Shown here piece by piece: positions 7,991 through 18,981 of a stretch of DNA of 64,000 nucleotides. A program made the translations under genes and the position numbers. The notes under the pieces are model-generated. The model was not told the origin of the DNA. It saw only the letters and a list, made by a program, of their open reading frames with translations, and made no database searches. The DNA comes from CAVUAN01 sp963739435 (GTDB lineage Bacteria; Acidobacteriota; Thermoanaerobaculia; UBA5066; Gp7-AA6), in contig CAVUAN010000008.1 in NCBI GenBank assembly GCA_963739435.1, positions 124,001-188,000 on the forward strand, read 5' to 3'. Each line of letters begins with the position of its first letter. The stretch's first letter is position 1.

Positions 7991-10667
7991 ATGTCGGAGA
8001 ACCTCCCCAAGACGTTCGATCCCGCGGCATTCGAGGGCCGCTGGTACCAGACCTGGGAGTCGGAGGGCCGGTTTCAGCCCGAAGGGCCGGCGGGCTCGCC
8101 GAGGTTCGTCATGGTCATCCCTCCTCCCAACGTCACCGGGCGGCTCCACATCGGCCATGCGTACGGGCGGACGGTCGAGGACATCCTGGCGCGCTGGAAG
8201 CGGATGCAGGGGCACCGGGTCCTCTGGGTGCCCGGGACCGACCACGCCGGCATCGCGACGCAGATGGTCATCGAGCGGCAGCTCGCGAAGGAGGGCGTCG
8301 ACCGCCGCGCGCTGGGCCGGGACAAGTTCGTGGAGAGGGTCTGGGCGTGGAAGCGGGAGGCCAAGGACACGATCCAGTCGCAGTTGAAGCGCCTGGGATG
8401 CTCGCTCGACTGGACGCGCGAACGGTTCACGATGGATCCGGACCTGTCCCGGGCCGTGCGTCGGGCCTTCGTGCTGCTCTACCGGGATGGCCTGATCTAC
8501 CGCGGCCGCTACGTCGTGAACTGGTGCCCCGGCTGCGGCACGGCGGTCTCCGATCTCGAGGTCGTGGAGAAGAAGACCAAGGGCACTCTCTACAAGATCC
8601 GATACGACGTTCCGGGCGTCGCATCGGGAGCCGTCGTCGCCACGACCCGGCCCGAGACGATGCTGGGCGACACGGCCCTGGCGATCCACCCCGAGGATCC
8701 CCGCAACGCAAACCTGCGGGGCAAGAAGGCGATCCTGCCGATCGTGGGCCGCGAGCTGCCGGTGGTCGAGGACGCGATACTCGTCGACCGCGAGTTCGGC
8801 ACCGGCATCGTCAAGGTCACGCCCGCGCATGACGCCAACGACTTCGCGGTGGGCCAGCGTCACGGCCTGCCCGTCGTCGACGGTCATCGGTCCCGACGGA
8901 AAGATGACGGCCGAGGCGGGGGAGTACGCGGGCCTCGACCGATTCGAGGCGCGGGCCCGGATCGTGGAGAGGCTCAGAGCAGGAGAACCGGCTCGTCGCA
9001 GAGGAGCCGTACGAGATCAATCTCGGCACGTGCCAGCGTTCGGAAGATGTCATCGAGCCCTATCTCTCCGAGCAGTGGTTCGTGAAGGTCGCGCCGCTGG
9101 CCGCTCCGGCCATCGAGGCCGTGTCGAGCGGGAAGATCCGGTTCGCGCCCGAGAATTGGAACAAGTCCTACTCGTCGTGGATGAGCCAACATCCGGGACT
9201 GGTGCATTTCACGCCAGCTCTGGTGGGGCCACCGCATCCCGGCCTTCACGTGCGCCAACGGCCATCTCACGGTGTCCGAGGAGGATCCGGCGGCATGCCC
9301 GACCTGCGGGTCGCGCGAGCTGGACGCAGGACCCCGACGTGCTCGACACGTGGTTCTCGTCGCAGCTCTGGCCCTTCTCGGTCTTCGGCTGGCCCGATCA
9401 GACGAAGAGACATGGCCGAGTTCTACCCGACCGACGTTCTGGTCACGGGCTACGACATTCTCTTCTTCTGGGTGGCCCGCATGATCATGGCCGGGCTGTA
9501 CTTCACGAAGAAGGCGCCCTTCCACACGGTGCACCTCCACGGTCTGGTGCGCGTCGGCGGAGAGAAGATGTCGAAGACGAAGGGCAACGTCATCGATCCG
9601 CTCGAGGCGATCAGCGAGTTCGGAGCGGACGCCGTGCGGTTCACTCTGGCCGCGGCGGCCTCGGCCGGCCCGAACGTCTCCGTCGAGAAGGGCCGGATGG
9701 CCGGGTCCCGCAACTTCGCGACCAAGCTCTGGAACGCCGCGCGGTTCACGCTGGCCCAGATTGAGGGCGCCGCGGTCCCGAGGAAGCTCGCCGGGCCGCG
9801 CCCTGTCGCTGCCCGACCGCTGGATTCTGTCGCGCCTCGCGGCGACGTGCCGGGAGGTCAACCGGCAGCTCGACGGCCTTCCGCTTCGACGAAGCGTCGC
9901 AGGCGATCTACGCTTTCGTGTGGGGAGAGCTGTGCGATGGCTATCTCGAGATGGTGAAGCCGGTTCTCGGCGGCCGTGAGGCCGGCGAGAGCCGATCCTC
10001 CGAAGCGCCCGCGCAGCGGAGCGCGAAGGAGGCCAGGCCGAGACGGCCCGCGGCGTGCTCGTGGCTTGTCTCGAAGGTGCGCTCGCGCTGCTTCATCCCT
10101 TCATGCCGTTCGTGACCGAGGAGATCTGGGAGAAGCTGACGGGCCGTCCGGGCACCTTGATCGTGACGCCGTATCCTGAGGGCGACCCGGCCTGGACTGA
10201 CCCCGCCGCCGAGGCGGCGGTCGGGTCGCTGCGGGAGGTCGTGACGCGGGTGCGCAATTTCCGCGCGGAAAGGGGCGCTTCGCCGACGGAGCCCGTCCTC
10301 CTGTCGATCGGGTGGACTCTCAAAACGCGTCCGCTCTTCCGGATCTCCAGGTGCTCGCGCCGCACCTCACGCACCTCGCTCGGCTGTCCGAGTTGCGCTT
10401 CGGCAAGCCTTCCCCGGGCGCCTCTCAGGACGTCGTTGCCGGGCTCTCGCTCGGGCTCTCGCTCGCCCAGCCGGCGGGGGAGCGCGGGCGCGGCGCGCGC
10501 TGGCGAAGACGATCGCCGAGATCGATGTGGAGAGCGCGGGGCTCCGGTCGAAGCTCGAGAATCCCTCTTTTGTCGAGAAGGCGCCGCCTCCCGTCGTGGA
10601 GAAGGCGCGCCAGCGGCTGGTCGAGCTCGAGGAGCGGCGCGCGGCGCTCTCCGGGGCGGCGGAATGA
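7991..10667 (+). CDS. valS: Valyl-tRNA synthetase, multiple frameshifts
   Basis: Class Ia aminoacyl-tRNA synthetase charging tRNA-Val. Pieces in order: N-terminus SENLPKTFDPAAFEGRWY, the HIGH motif in NVTGRLHIGHAY, zinc/editing region WCPGCGTAVSDLE, DPDVLDTWFSSQLWPFS, KMSKTKGNVIDP as KMSKS motif, and an anticodon-binding domain containing HPFMPFVTEEIWE. The reading frame jumps at least seven times (near 8882, 8973, 9187, 9325, 9408, 9780, 9885, and again after 10310). At several jumps, removing one base restores the expected residues, for example in WMSNIRDWCISRQLWWG. Stop TGA 10665-10667 overlaps the birA ATG. I regard it as one functional gene with sequence errors. Confidence 0.88.
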
Positions 10668-11439
10668 TCGCGTTTGCCGGGGGCGCTCTCGATCCAAGCC
10701 GCTGGCGCATCTTCCAGAACCTGGGTTGCCTGCGCTCGACGGCCTCGTCGAATGTCCTGGCGCGGGAGATCATCGACCTGTATTTCGCCGAGGAGCAGTC
10801 GCTGCCGGCGACGGTCCTGGTGGCGGAAGGGCAGCCGGGCGCGAAGGGCCGCCACGGAAAGGCCTGGAGCGCCGCAGCCGGCCGTGGCCTGTACCTGACC
10901 ATCGTGCGGTCCGCGGCAGAAGGCGAACCCATCTCCGTCGTTCCGATCGCGATGGCCCGCTGGCTGCGGGATGCCGTCGAAGGCGCGACCCGTGTCCAGG
11001 CAGGCCTGAAGTGGCCCAACGATCTCTATGTCGGCCGGCGCAAGCTGGCGGGTGTTCTGTCCGAGGCGCGGACGCAGGGCGACGACACGTATGTCGCCGT
11101 CGGGATCGGTCTGAACGTTCTCGACACGGCGGCGTCCGTGGGGGTCGCCGGCGCGACGACGATCGAGGAAGAGGCCGGACGGCCGTTCGACCTGGCGCCC
11201 CTCCTCCAGGGAGTGTTGGATCGGATCGACTCGGAGCTCGCCTCGCCCGACTGGAGCCGCGAGGTCGCAGCAGTGGGAAAAGGCTTCCCTGCATCAGAGA
11301 GGCGACCGCATGACGGTGCAAGAGCGATGGAGAAGAGATCACGGGCGAGTACAAGGGTCTCTCGCCGGCCGGCTTCCTCCGGTTGAAGACTCCGACGGGC
11401 GAGGTGGTTGTTTCCGGCGGGGAGGTGGCGAAATGGTGA
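10664..11439 (+). CDS. birA: Biotin--[acetyl-CoA-carboxylase] ligase, frameshifted
   Basis: Activates biotin as biotinyl-AMP and attaches it to carrier lysines such as the one in LiuD. The catalytic core shows GRHGKAWSAAAGRGLYLT (the GRGRxGRxW motif), LKWPNDLYVGRRKLAGVLSE and GIGLNV. There is no N-terminal DNA-binding domain, so it is probably a non-regulatory ligase. Frame shifts near 11274 and 11338 separate the C-terminal SH3-like domain (GLSPAGFLRLKTPTGEVVV). The gene overlaps valS at its ATGA start and coaX at its stop. Confidence 0.85.
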
Positions 11440-12234
11440 AAGCGGACGCCTCGGCCGTCTCCGGCGCTCTGCTCGCCGTGGATGTCGGCAACACGAATAC
11501 GGTCCTCGGACTCTACGACGGCGAGACGCTGATGCACCACTGGCGGCTGACGACGCGCCGCGACGCGACCTCCGACGAGCTGGCGCTCTCGGTCGAGGGC
11601 CTCCTGCGGTCCTCGAAGACGGAGGCGAAGCCCCGCGACGTCATTGTCGCCAACGTCGTGCCGTCTCTGAAGTTCCCCATGCGCCAGGCCTTCCGGCAGG
11701 TCTTCGGCCAGGAGCCGCTCTTCGTCGAGCCCGGCGTCAAGACCGGCATGCCGATCCTGTACGAGGTGCCGCAGGAGGTGGGCGCCGACCGCATCGTCAA
11801 CGCCGTCGCGGCGTTCGCGAGGCTGGGCGGGCCGTGCATCGTCGTCGACTTCGGCACGGCGACGACGTTCGACGTCGTCACCGCACGGGGAGAGTATTCC
11901 GGAGGCGTGATCGTTCCCGGCATCACCATCTCGGCCGAGGCGCTCTTCGAACGGGCGGCGCAGGCTCTGGCGCGTCGAGATCCGCCGGCCCGAGAAGGTC
12001 GTCGGCAAGACCACGGCCTCGTCGATCCAGTCCGGGCTCTATTTCGGATACCTCTCGCTCGTGGATGGCGTCATCGACCGGATCGCGCGAGAGATCGGCG
12101 CAAAGCCGCGGGTCATCGCGACGGGGGGTCTGGCCGAGCTCTTCGGCGGAGGGTCCGAGCGTATCGAGGAGGTGGACCCAATCCTGACTCTGACGGGCTT
12201 GCGTTTGATCCATGAGCGAAACCGGGGGGGATAG
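11433..12234 (+). CDS. coaX: Type III pantothenate kinase, one frameshift
   Basis: First enzyme of coenzyme A synthesis, of the CoaX type that is insensitive to CoA feedback. ASKHA-fold motifs: LLAVDVGNTNTVLGLYDG (phosphate 1), GADRIVNAVAAF, and VVDFGTATTFDVV (phosphate 2). ATG 11433 has GGAGGTG six bases upstream, and the preceding gene ends inside it. A one-base shift near 11975 splits the last third, which resumes as EKVVGKTTASSIQSGLYFGY and ATGGLAELF. The stop at 12232-12234 lies within the next gene. birA followed by coaX is a common bacterial pairing. Confidence 0.87.
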
Positions 12235-12874
12235 GGCGTACTACGCGGCCGTCGAGGCCGCGTTCATCCGGAGGCGAGGCACGCCGTTCCTGCTCTCGCC
12301 GAAGGATTTCGCCCTGATGAAGGAGTGGCGCGCCCTCGGCGTTCCGGAGGAGATCGTCGTCCGGGGCATCGACGAGGCCTTTTCGAATCGCGAGGAGCGC
12401 CAGGCTGCGGGCCGTGTCAACGCGCTCTCGTACTGCCGCGACGCGGTGCTGGTGGCCTGGGAGAGAGCGGTGGAGGCGGCCGCCGGAAAGGGCGCGGGGC
12501 GCGAGCCGCCGTCGATCGAGAGCGGGGCGGGCCTCGAGCGCCTCGGATCGGCGCTTTCGGAAGTGGCCCTGCGCCGTCCGGAGCTGGCCGAACCTCTCGA
12601 AGCGGCGCGGCGATCTCTCGAACGGTTGGCCCGGACCGGACGGCCTGCCGGCGACGTCGAGGCGTCCCTGGCGCGCGTCGACAAGAAGCTCGCCAACGAG
12701 CTGCGGGAGGCGATGCCCACCGAAGAGCGGGAGGCGATCGACTCGAGAGTCCGGGAGCTCCTCGAGAAGGCTCGCGTGCCCATGGACGACGCCGCCGCCG
12801 AAAAGACCGCCCGCGCCCTCGCTCGCCGCGCCGTCCGCGAGATGCTCGCCCTCCCGCGCCTGACCTTGCTGTGA
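12212..12874 (+). CDS. Conserved hypothetical protein, helical
   Basis: A 220-residue protein I do not recognise. It is rich in Ala, Arg and Glu and is predicted to be mostly alpha-helical, without signal peptide, membrane segment or Cys clusters. The N-terminal half (YYAAVEAAFIRRRGTPFLLS, FALMKEWRALGVPEEIV) looks like a small winged-helix or replication-accessory fold, but that is a guess. The frame is intact. It overlaps the coaX stop by 23 bp and its own stop overlaps the next ATG, so it is translationally coupled on both sides. Confidence 0.7.
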   Translation: MSETGGDRAYYAAVEAAFIRRRGTPFLLSPKDFALMKEWRALGVPEEIVVRGIDEAFSNREERQAAGRVNALSYCRDAVLVAWERAVEAAAGKGAGREPPSIESGAGLERLGSALSEVALRRPELAEPLEAARRSLERLARTGRPAGDVEASLARVDKKLANELREAMPTEEREAIDSRVRELLEKARVPMDDAAAEKTARALARRAVREMLALPRLTLL

Positions 12875-14156
12875 TGATCCGCCGGGTGACGATCGAGAAG
12901 CTGGCGCCGACGGGGGAGGGCGTGGCGCGAACGCCGGACGGAGTGGGTTTCGTCGCGGGGGCGCTGCCTGGCGAAGAGGTCGAGGCCGAGGTCGTCTCGT
13001 CCAAGAAGCGGTTCTGGTTCGGCCGCGCGCTCTCGGTCCAGCGCCCCGTCGCCTGACCGGGTGGCGGGGCCGCATGCGGGATGCGCTGGTTGCGACTGGT
13101 CGCATTTCGACCTCGGCCGCCGCGCGCGAGGCGAAAGCGAAGCTGTTTCTCGAGACGATGGAGCGGATCGGAGAGCTGGCGCCGGAGATGTTCGGTTCGT
13201 TTCGGGTCGCGCCGTCGCCCTCTTCCTATCGGATCCGGAGCCGCTTTCACGTCGAGGGCCGGGGGCGGCAGGCGATCCTCGGGTTCAACGCTCCCGGGAC
13301 GCACCGCGTCCTTCCGGCCGAGGCCTGCGAGGCGCTCTCGGACGCAATGCGCGCGGCGTTGCCGGCGGTGCGGGAGGCCGTCGCGGCGAGCGGGCTCTCG
13401 GTCGCGGAGATCGCGACGCTCGAAACGCTACGGATGCCTCCCGGCGCATCGCCGCCGTGACTCTGGCCGATGAGCCTTAGGGTTTTGCGCCGGGAGCACT
13501 GGCCTCGGCTCTGTCGGGAGCCTTCGAGGGAGTCCGGGTCAAGGGCGACAGAAGGCGGCGTTCTCGCCCGCCACGGTCCCTGCGCGGCTGACGATGGCGG
13601 TCGAAGGGCGGTCCTTCGAGGTTTCTGCCGAGTCGTTCTTCCAGGTCAACCGGCACCTGTTCCCCGTCGCTGTACGCGGACGCCCGCGCGGAAGCGGCCC
13701 GTGTCCCTCCCGGCCTCGCGCTCGATGCTTTCGGCGGAGCCGGGTTCTTTGCCGGAGCTCTTCTGGACGCGGGGCATCGCGTCGTGTCGGTCGAGGGCAG
13801 TGCAGACCGCGTCGGAAGACGCCGGCCGCAACCGCAGGGCGTGGGCCGCTACGGATTCCTGGCGGATCGCGGCGTCTTCGGTCGACCGGTATCTCTCCGC
13901 CTCAAAGGATGCCTTCGACCTCGTCGTGGCGGACCCGCCGCGGGCGGGCCTCGGCCTCCGGCTCGCCGCCGAACTGGCCGGACGCGCGGGCCGCCGCCTG
14001 ATCTACGTTTCGTGCGACCCGGCAACACTGGCGCGCGACCTGGCCGTGATCCTGCGGGAGGGGTTCGAAGTCGCCTCGGCTCGGGGCTATGACCTCTTCG
14101 CGTTCACGCATCGCGTCGAGGCCATGATCGTTCTCGATCGCAAGAAGGCCTCGTGA
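12874..14156 (+). CDS. TRAM-domain 23S rRNA (uracil-5-)-methyltransferase, RlmD/RumA type, several frameshifts
   Basis: A SAM-dependent enzyme that methylates a uridine in RNA. An N-terminal TRAM-like segment (IRRVTIEKLAPTGEGVAR) is followed by a Cys-containing cluster (HAGCAGCDW), a middle insert, then the catalytic domain with SFFQVNRHLFP, DLVVADPPRAGL, YVSCDPATLARDL containing the catalytic Cys, and HRVEAMIVLDR. These appear in all three frames, with shifts near 13050-13120, 13460-13600 and 13670-13860. ATG 12874 overlaps the previous stop. About 425 residues are expected. The exact uridine target cannot be assigned from sequence alone. Confidence 0.8.
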
Positions 14157-16511
14157 TCGGGCCGGTCCTCGAAGGCGGAGAGACCCCGGCCGTGCCGGCG
14201 GCAATCGCCCTCGTCGCGGGGGTCCTCCTCGGCTCGTGGTCGGTTTCCGGCGGTTTGGCCGCGCTCATGCTTCTCGCCGCATGCGGGCTGATCCTTGCCG
14301 TGTTCGCGATGCGTGGCCGAAGGAGCCTCCTCTCGAGGGCCGCCTTCGTCCTGTTCTGGGCTCTGGCCGGATTCGCGTCGGGCTTGCTGCGGATCGCGAA
14401 GCCGGCCGATGCGGCCCGCACGGCGGCCGCGGCGCTCGATGCCGGATCCTCCGAAGCCGTTCTCGTCGAGGGCGTGCTCCAGGACTTCTGGACGGGTGTC
14501 GCCGCCGCGGGCCCGAAGCCGCCTGCGGGCGGAGAGGATCCGGAGCGCCGGAGCGTGGCAGGACTTCCGGGCCGATGTCTACGTCTTCGTTTCGGGTGAG
14601 ACGCCCGTCGAGCCGGCGGGAGACCGCGGAGACCGCGTCGTCCTTTCCGGAAGCCTGCGGCCCGACGACTTGCCGGCTTCCGAGAGGGACGTCACGCTGC
14701 CGTGGCCCGCGTTCCGGCTTTCGGTCAAGAGCGCTCTGCAGATCACGGAGCGCCGGGCCACGGCGTTGTCCCTTCTCGCCCTTCCGAATCGCTGGTTCCA
14801 CGCCCGGCTTCCGTCCGCCGGCGGCCCCTTCGACAGAGACGTGCGCGGCCCCCTCTCCGCGCTGTTGCTCGGGCGGACCGGAGATCTCGACCGTGGCATG
14901 GTGGCCCGCTACCGGAGGGGTGGCGTCTACCATCTGCTCGTCGTGGCAGGCCTTCACGTCGCCCTGGCCGCCGGGCTGGCGCTGGCCGTTCTCTCCGCGC
15001 TCCGGATCGAGGGAAAGACGCGCGACGCTTTGCTGCTTTCGGCCGTGGCCTTCTTCGTCGTTCTCGCCGGCGCGAATCCGCCGGCCGTGCGCGCGGGAAT
15101 CGTCCTTGCCGTTTATCTGCTGGCGCGCCTCCTCGAGCGGCCCATCCCGGCGGCGCAGGCGATCGGCCTCTCCGCTCTCATTCTCTTCGGCGCCGCTCCG
15201 GCGCAGGTCTTTTCGGTCGGTTGCGTTCTCACGTTTGCCGCGGTCTGCGGCATCGCCCTCTTCACCAAGCCGATCCGCGCGCTTTTCCCGCAGCGCCCGG
15301 GGTGGCTCTTCGGCGGGCTGGCGGTCTCGCTGGCCGCGCAGATTGCCACGGCCCCCATCATCTTCTGGCGATTCAACGTGGTGGCGGCCGGAGCGTGGCT
15401 GACCGCGCCGCTCGCCATTCCTTTGGCTGGAGGATTGATCGCGCTGGGAAGCCTCATTCTGGCCGGCCTTGGGCTCGGACTTGCTCCCGAGTTTCTGCTT
15501 CGCCTCTTCGGCCTCGGCTCCCGGCTGCTCGAGTGGGTGGCCGAGCGCGCCGCGGGCATGGCGTACCTCCGGCCAACACCGCGACTCGGAGAGATCCTTG
15601 CCGTCCTCGCGCTGGCAGCCGCGGCAGCCCTGGCTCCGCGGCGCCTTCGTTTACCCTGCGGGGCGGCGGCCGCGGGTCTCTTTCTCTTCCTGGCGCTTTC
15701 GCACGGCCCGCCCGGCCCGGCTCGCGGCTTTTCGATCGAGGCCCTCGACGTGGGACAGGGCGATGCGCTGCTCGTGCGCTGGGCGCGGCACGCGCTTCTG
15801 ATAGACGGCGGAGGGCCGTTCGATCTCGATGCCAGGGATTTCGGGCGGACCCGGCTCGTGCCGAAGCTGCTCGACCGCGGCGTGACGCATCTCGACGCGG
15901 TGCTCGTGACGCACCCGCATCCGGATCACGCTCTGGGTGTCTTCGCCGTCCTGGAGGAACTGACTGTCGGCCGTCTCTGGCGCTCGGAGGGTGACGACGA
16001 GAGCGATCTGTATCGCCGCCTCGAAGAGACCGCGGCGCAGGAGGGCGTGCCGGTCGAGCGCCTGGGGGCCGGCTCGGCTGCCAGCTGGCCGGACGCGCGT
16101 CTCCGGGTGGTGCACTCGGGCGGGTTCCTGCGCAAGCTGGACGGGATCAACAACCAGTCCGTCGTCGCGGTTTTCGAGCGGAGCGGCGTTACGGCGCTGC
16201 TCACGGGCGACGCGGGCGCCCCGACGGAAAGGGACCTGCTCGAGTCGGGCGTCTCCATCCGGGCGCGCCTGCTGAAAGTCGGTCACCATGGCAGCCGCAC
16301 CGCGACAACGCCGGAATTCCTCCGCGCCGTTGGACCTCGCCTGGCGCTGCTTTCCTGCGGCCGAGGCAACCGCTTCGGGCATCCGGCCGCGCAGACGCTG
16401 GATGCGCTGCGCGAAGCGCGTGTCCCGGTTCTGCGGACCGACCTGCTCTCCGACGTGCGCGCGACGCTCGAGCCCTCGCGCACGCTGCTCCACTTCCGGG
16501 GCCTGCGTTGA
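14153..16511 (+). CDS. comEC: ComEC/Rec2-type DNA uptake channel with metallo-beta-lactamase domain, one frameshift
   Basis: Inner-membrane protein that passes single-stranded DNA into the cell during natural transformation. The N-terminus has two or three hydrophobic segments and an OB-like region, then a polytopic competence domain beginning LLLGRTGDLD and GVYHLLVVAGLHVA. The last third is a metallo-beta-lactamase domain: IEALDVGQGDALLV, THPHPDHALG metal site, and KVGHHGSRTATTPEF. GTG 14153 overlaps the preceding stop. A one-base shift between about 14515 and 14560 divides the N-terminal 130 residues from the rest. About 785 residues in total, a normal length. Confidence 0.88.
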
Positions 16512-17437
16512 CGCCGCTTCTCGTGATCGTGGGCCCCACCGGATCGGGAAAGAGCGCCCTGGCAGCTGCAGGTTGCTCAGGAGCGCTCGGGCGAGATCGT
16601 TTCCGCTGATGCCTTCGCGGTTTACCGCGGGTTGGACATCGGGACGGCGAAACCCTCGCTGGCGGCCCGAGCCCGCGTGCCACACCACATGATCGACGTG
16701 GCCGAGCCAACCGAGACGTACTCGGCGGGTCGATGGGCCGGGGAGGCCCGCCGGATCACCGAGGAGATTGCGGCGCGGGGGAGGCTGCCGATCGTCGTCG
16801 GGGGCAGCGGCTTCTACGTTGCGGCGCTCTTAGACGGACTGCCCTCCGGGCAGGTGCGTGACGAGCGCCTGCGCCACGCCCTGGCCGCGTGGGGCAAGGG
16901 CCGCGCGCGGGAAGCCCACCGGCTGCTCGCGGGCAACGATCCGGTTGCGGCAGCCTCGATCGATCCGGCCAATCTGCGCTACACGCTTCGGGCGCTCGAG
17001 ATTCTGCTCGTGACCGGCCGGCGCGCGTCGGAAAGGGCGGCGACTGCCGGATAGCTGGTCGGGACGTTTCCGCGTCGCCGTCTTCGGTCTCGCCCCGGAG
17101 CGCGGCGACCTCCATGCTAAGATCGCGGCAGCGCGTTCGAAGAATGATGAATGACGGGTGGGACGGCGAGGTGCGGCGACTTCTCGATCGCGGCATTTCC
17201 CGGGAATCGCACGCGTTCCAGGCGATCGGGTATCGTGACGTGGCCGAGCTGGTCGAGGGCCGCGCGAGCCGCGCGGAGACCGAAGAACGGATCGTCGCGG
17301 CGACCCGTCAGTTTGCGCGAAGGCAGCGGAGCTGGTTCGCGCGAGATCGGAGGGTTCAGTGGATGAAGCCGGAGGAGGCGCTCGCGGCGGTGCTCCAGGG
17401 CCCGAACGGCGTGGACGGGACGGAGACCACCGAATGA
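16508..17437 (+). CDS. miaA: tRNA dimethylallyltransferase, frameshifted
   Basis: Adds a dimethylallyl group to A37 of tRNAs reading codons that begin with U. TTG 16508 overlaps the comEC stop and yields the P-loop VGPTGSGKSAL; then VSADAFAVYRGLDIGTAKP, VPHHMIDV and VVGGSGFYVAALL follow in a second frame, and the C-terminus (AIGYRDVAELVEG, RQFARRQRSWFARD) in a third. Shifts fall near 16567, 17040 and 17080-17130. The stop overlaps the hfq ATG, and miaA-hfq is a widely conserved gene pair. Confidence 0.87.
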
Positions 17438-17655
17438 ACAAGGCACCCATCAACGTGCAGGATTCGTTCTTCTACAACCTGAGGAAGGACAATGTCGTGA
17501 TTACCGTTCGCCTGACCTCCGGAGAGGAGCGGATGGGCCGCCTGAGACGTTTCGACAAGTTCGCGCTCGTTCTCGAAGTGGACGGGCGAGAAGAGATGAT
17601 CTACAAGCACGCGATCGCCTCGATCCGACCCGAGAATCTGCCGACGGGGTCGTGA
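17434..17655 (+). CDS. hfq: RNA chaperone Hfq
   Basis: A 73-residue Sm-like RNA chaperone forming a hexameric ring that helps small RNAs pair with mRNAs. Both Sm motifs are present: QDSFFYNLRKDNVVITVRLT through FALVLEVDG, and the Sm2 signature YKHAIASI. It lacks the long C-terminal tail of enterobacterial Hfq. ATG 17434 overlaps the miaA stop. The frame is intact. Confidence 0.95.
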   Translation: MNKAPINVQDSFFYNLRKDNVVITVRLTSGEERMGRLRRFDKFALVLEVDGREEMIYKHAIASIRPENLPTGS

Positions 17656-18977
17656 CCGAGAGTCCAAAGCTCAACGTCCAAAGCCCGAAGGGGCTCCCCG
17701 GCATCCTTCTCTTGGCGGCCCTGTTCGCCCACGGCTGCGCCAGCACGCCTGTGACCGTCCGAGACGCTTTTCCCCTGGACCCCCGCGAGGACCTGCCCGG
17801 GCCCTTTCCGGCTGGCGTCGAGCGGGGCTGGAAGGCGCTCGTGGCCGGCAACGCGGCTCGGGCCGCGGCGGAGTTTTCGGCCGCCAGCGCGGGAGGGGCG
17901 GGGAGTCGGGCGGCCCGAATCGGCCTGATCGAAGCGCAGGTCGCGGCGGGGAGATCCGGCGAGGCAGCCGGGGCCTGCGCAGAGGCGCTCGAGGCGGCCG
18001 ATGCCACCCTGCCTCTTCTCGTGGCCTGCGGCGAAGCGGACGCAGCCGACGGAAGACCCCGCGAAGGCTGGATACTGTATCGGCGCGCGCTGGCCCGCAC
18101 ATCCGGGCGGCCGGGCCTGCAGGCCCGGGCCGAGGTGCTGCGCCAGTTGGCGGCCGACGACTTGATGAAGAGCGCCGGGGCCGATGCGGTGGCTGGGAAT
18201 CCGGAGGAGGCGCGGCGGATGGTCCACGAAGCCCTGGAGCTGGAGCCGGAATCGGCAGCGCTCCGCGCGGCGGCGGCAGAGGTCGACCTCGCCCTGGGAG
18301 ACAAGCCGCGCGCGCTCGAGCGCTACCGCGAGGCCATGGAGCTCTCGCCCGGCGATCCGGCGTTCGCCGAGAAGGCGGGCGACCTCGCGCTCGAAACCGG
18401 TGAGTACGGACAGGCGGTGGCGATCTTCGACGAGCTCTCGCGCCAGGACCCGGCTCTTGCGGTGCGGGCCGATGAGGCCCGGCTGGCATTTCGCGCCGCC
18501 AACTGGCCCGAGCCGGAGAGGGCGGCGGCCCGTTCCCAGAAGCTGACTCGGGCCGCAGCGGCATCGCTCGTGTGGTGGATGGCGCCGGAGGTGCGCGAAG
18601 CCGTCGTGACGTCCGGCGTGATTGCGAGCGACGCTGTTTCGCGCCGCGACAGCCGGGCCCTGGCGCGAGCGCTCGCGCTCGGGCTGCTCGAGGCGGACAT
18701 GGACACGCACCGCGCCAATCCGGATCAACTTCTCACAGCCGGAGCGGCAGCGCGCCTGCTCGTGCGCCTGCTCGCGATTCTGGAGCCGAGCTCGGACAAG
18801 ATCCCGTGCTGGAGAGCCGCCGGAAAGCCGGCGCGGCCGGGAGCGGAGGCTGCCCAGGTTGCCCGCAGTTGCGGCTTGATCGACGGCCGCGAGAGCGCCG
18901 TGGTGTCGGGGCCCGCGTTCGTGCGGGCGGTGGACCGTGTGCGGGCCCTGGCCGCCGCTGCGCCGGAAGGGGGCTAG
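17652..18977 (+). CDS. TPR-repeat lipoprotein
   Basis: A 441-residue exported protein. A hydrophobic stretch (GILLLAALFAHGC) ends in a lipobox-like Cys near residue 29, so it is probably lipid-anchored. The mature part is a solenoid of tetratricopeptide-like helices (for example NPEEARRMVHEALELEPES and KPRALERYREAMELSPGD). GTG 17652 overlaps the hfq stop; the first 14 codons come from a short degenerate repeat (two copies of GTCCAAAG), so the true start could be slightly later. Likely a periplasmic or outer-membrane scaffold; partner unknown. Confidence 0.72.
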   Translation: MTESPKLNVQSPKGLPGILLLAALFAHGCASTPVTVRDAFPLDPREDLPGPFPAGVERGWKALVAGNAARAAAEFSAASAGGAGSRAARIGLIEAQVAAGRSGEAAGACAEALEAADATLPLLVACGEADAADGRPREGWILYRRALARTSGRPGLQARAEVLRQLAADDLMKSAGADAVAGNPEEARRMVHEALELEPESAALRAAAAEVDLALGDKPRALERYREAMELSPGDPAFAEKAGDLALETGEYGQAVAIFDELSRQDPALAVRADEARLAFRAANWPEPERAAARSQKLTRAAAASLVWWMAPEVREAVVTSGVIASDAVSRRDSRALARALALGLLEADMDTHRANPDQLLTAGAAARLLVRLLAILEPSSDKIPCWRAAGKPARPGAEAAQVARSCGLIDGRESAVVSGPAFVRAVDRVRALAAAAPEGG

Positions 18978-18981
18978 AAGC

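Noticed and set aside
8880..10300. Programmed ribosomal frameshifting in valS
   Set aside because: Too many sites, no shared slippery heptamer or downstream structure, and the same pattern occurs in unrelated genes. Base errors are simpler.
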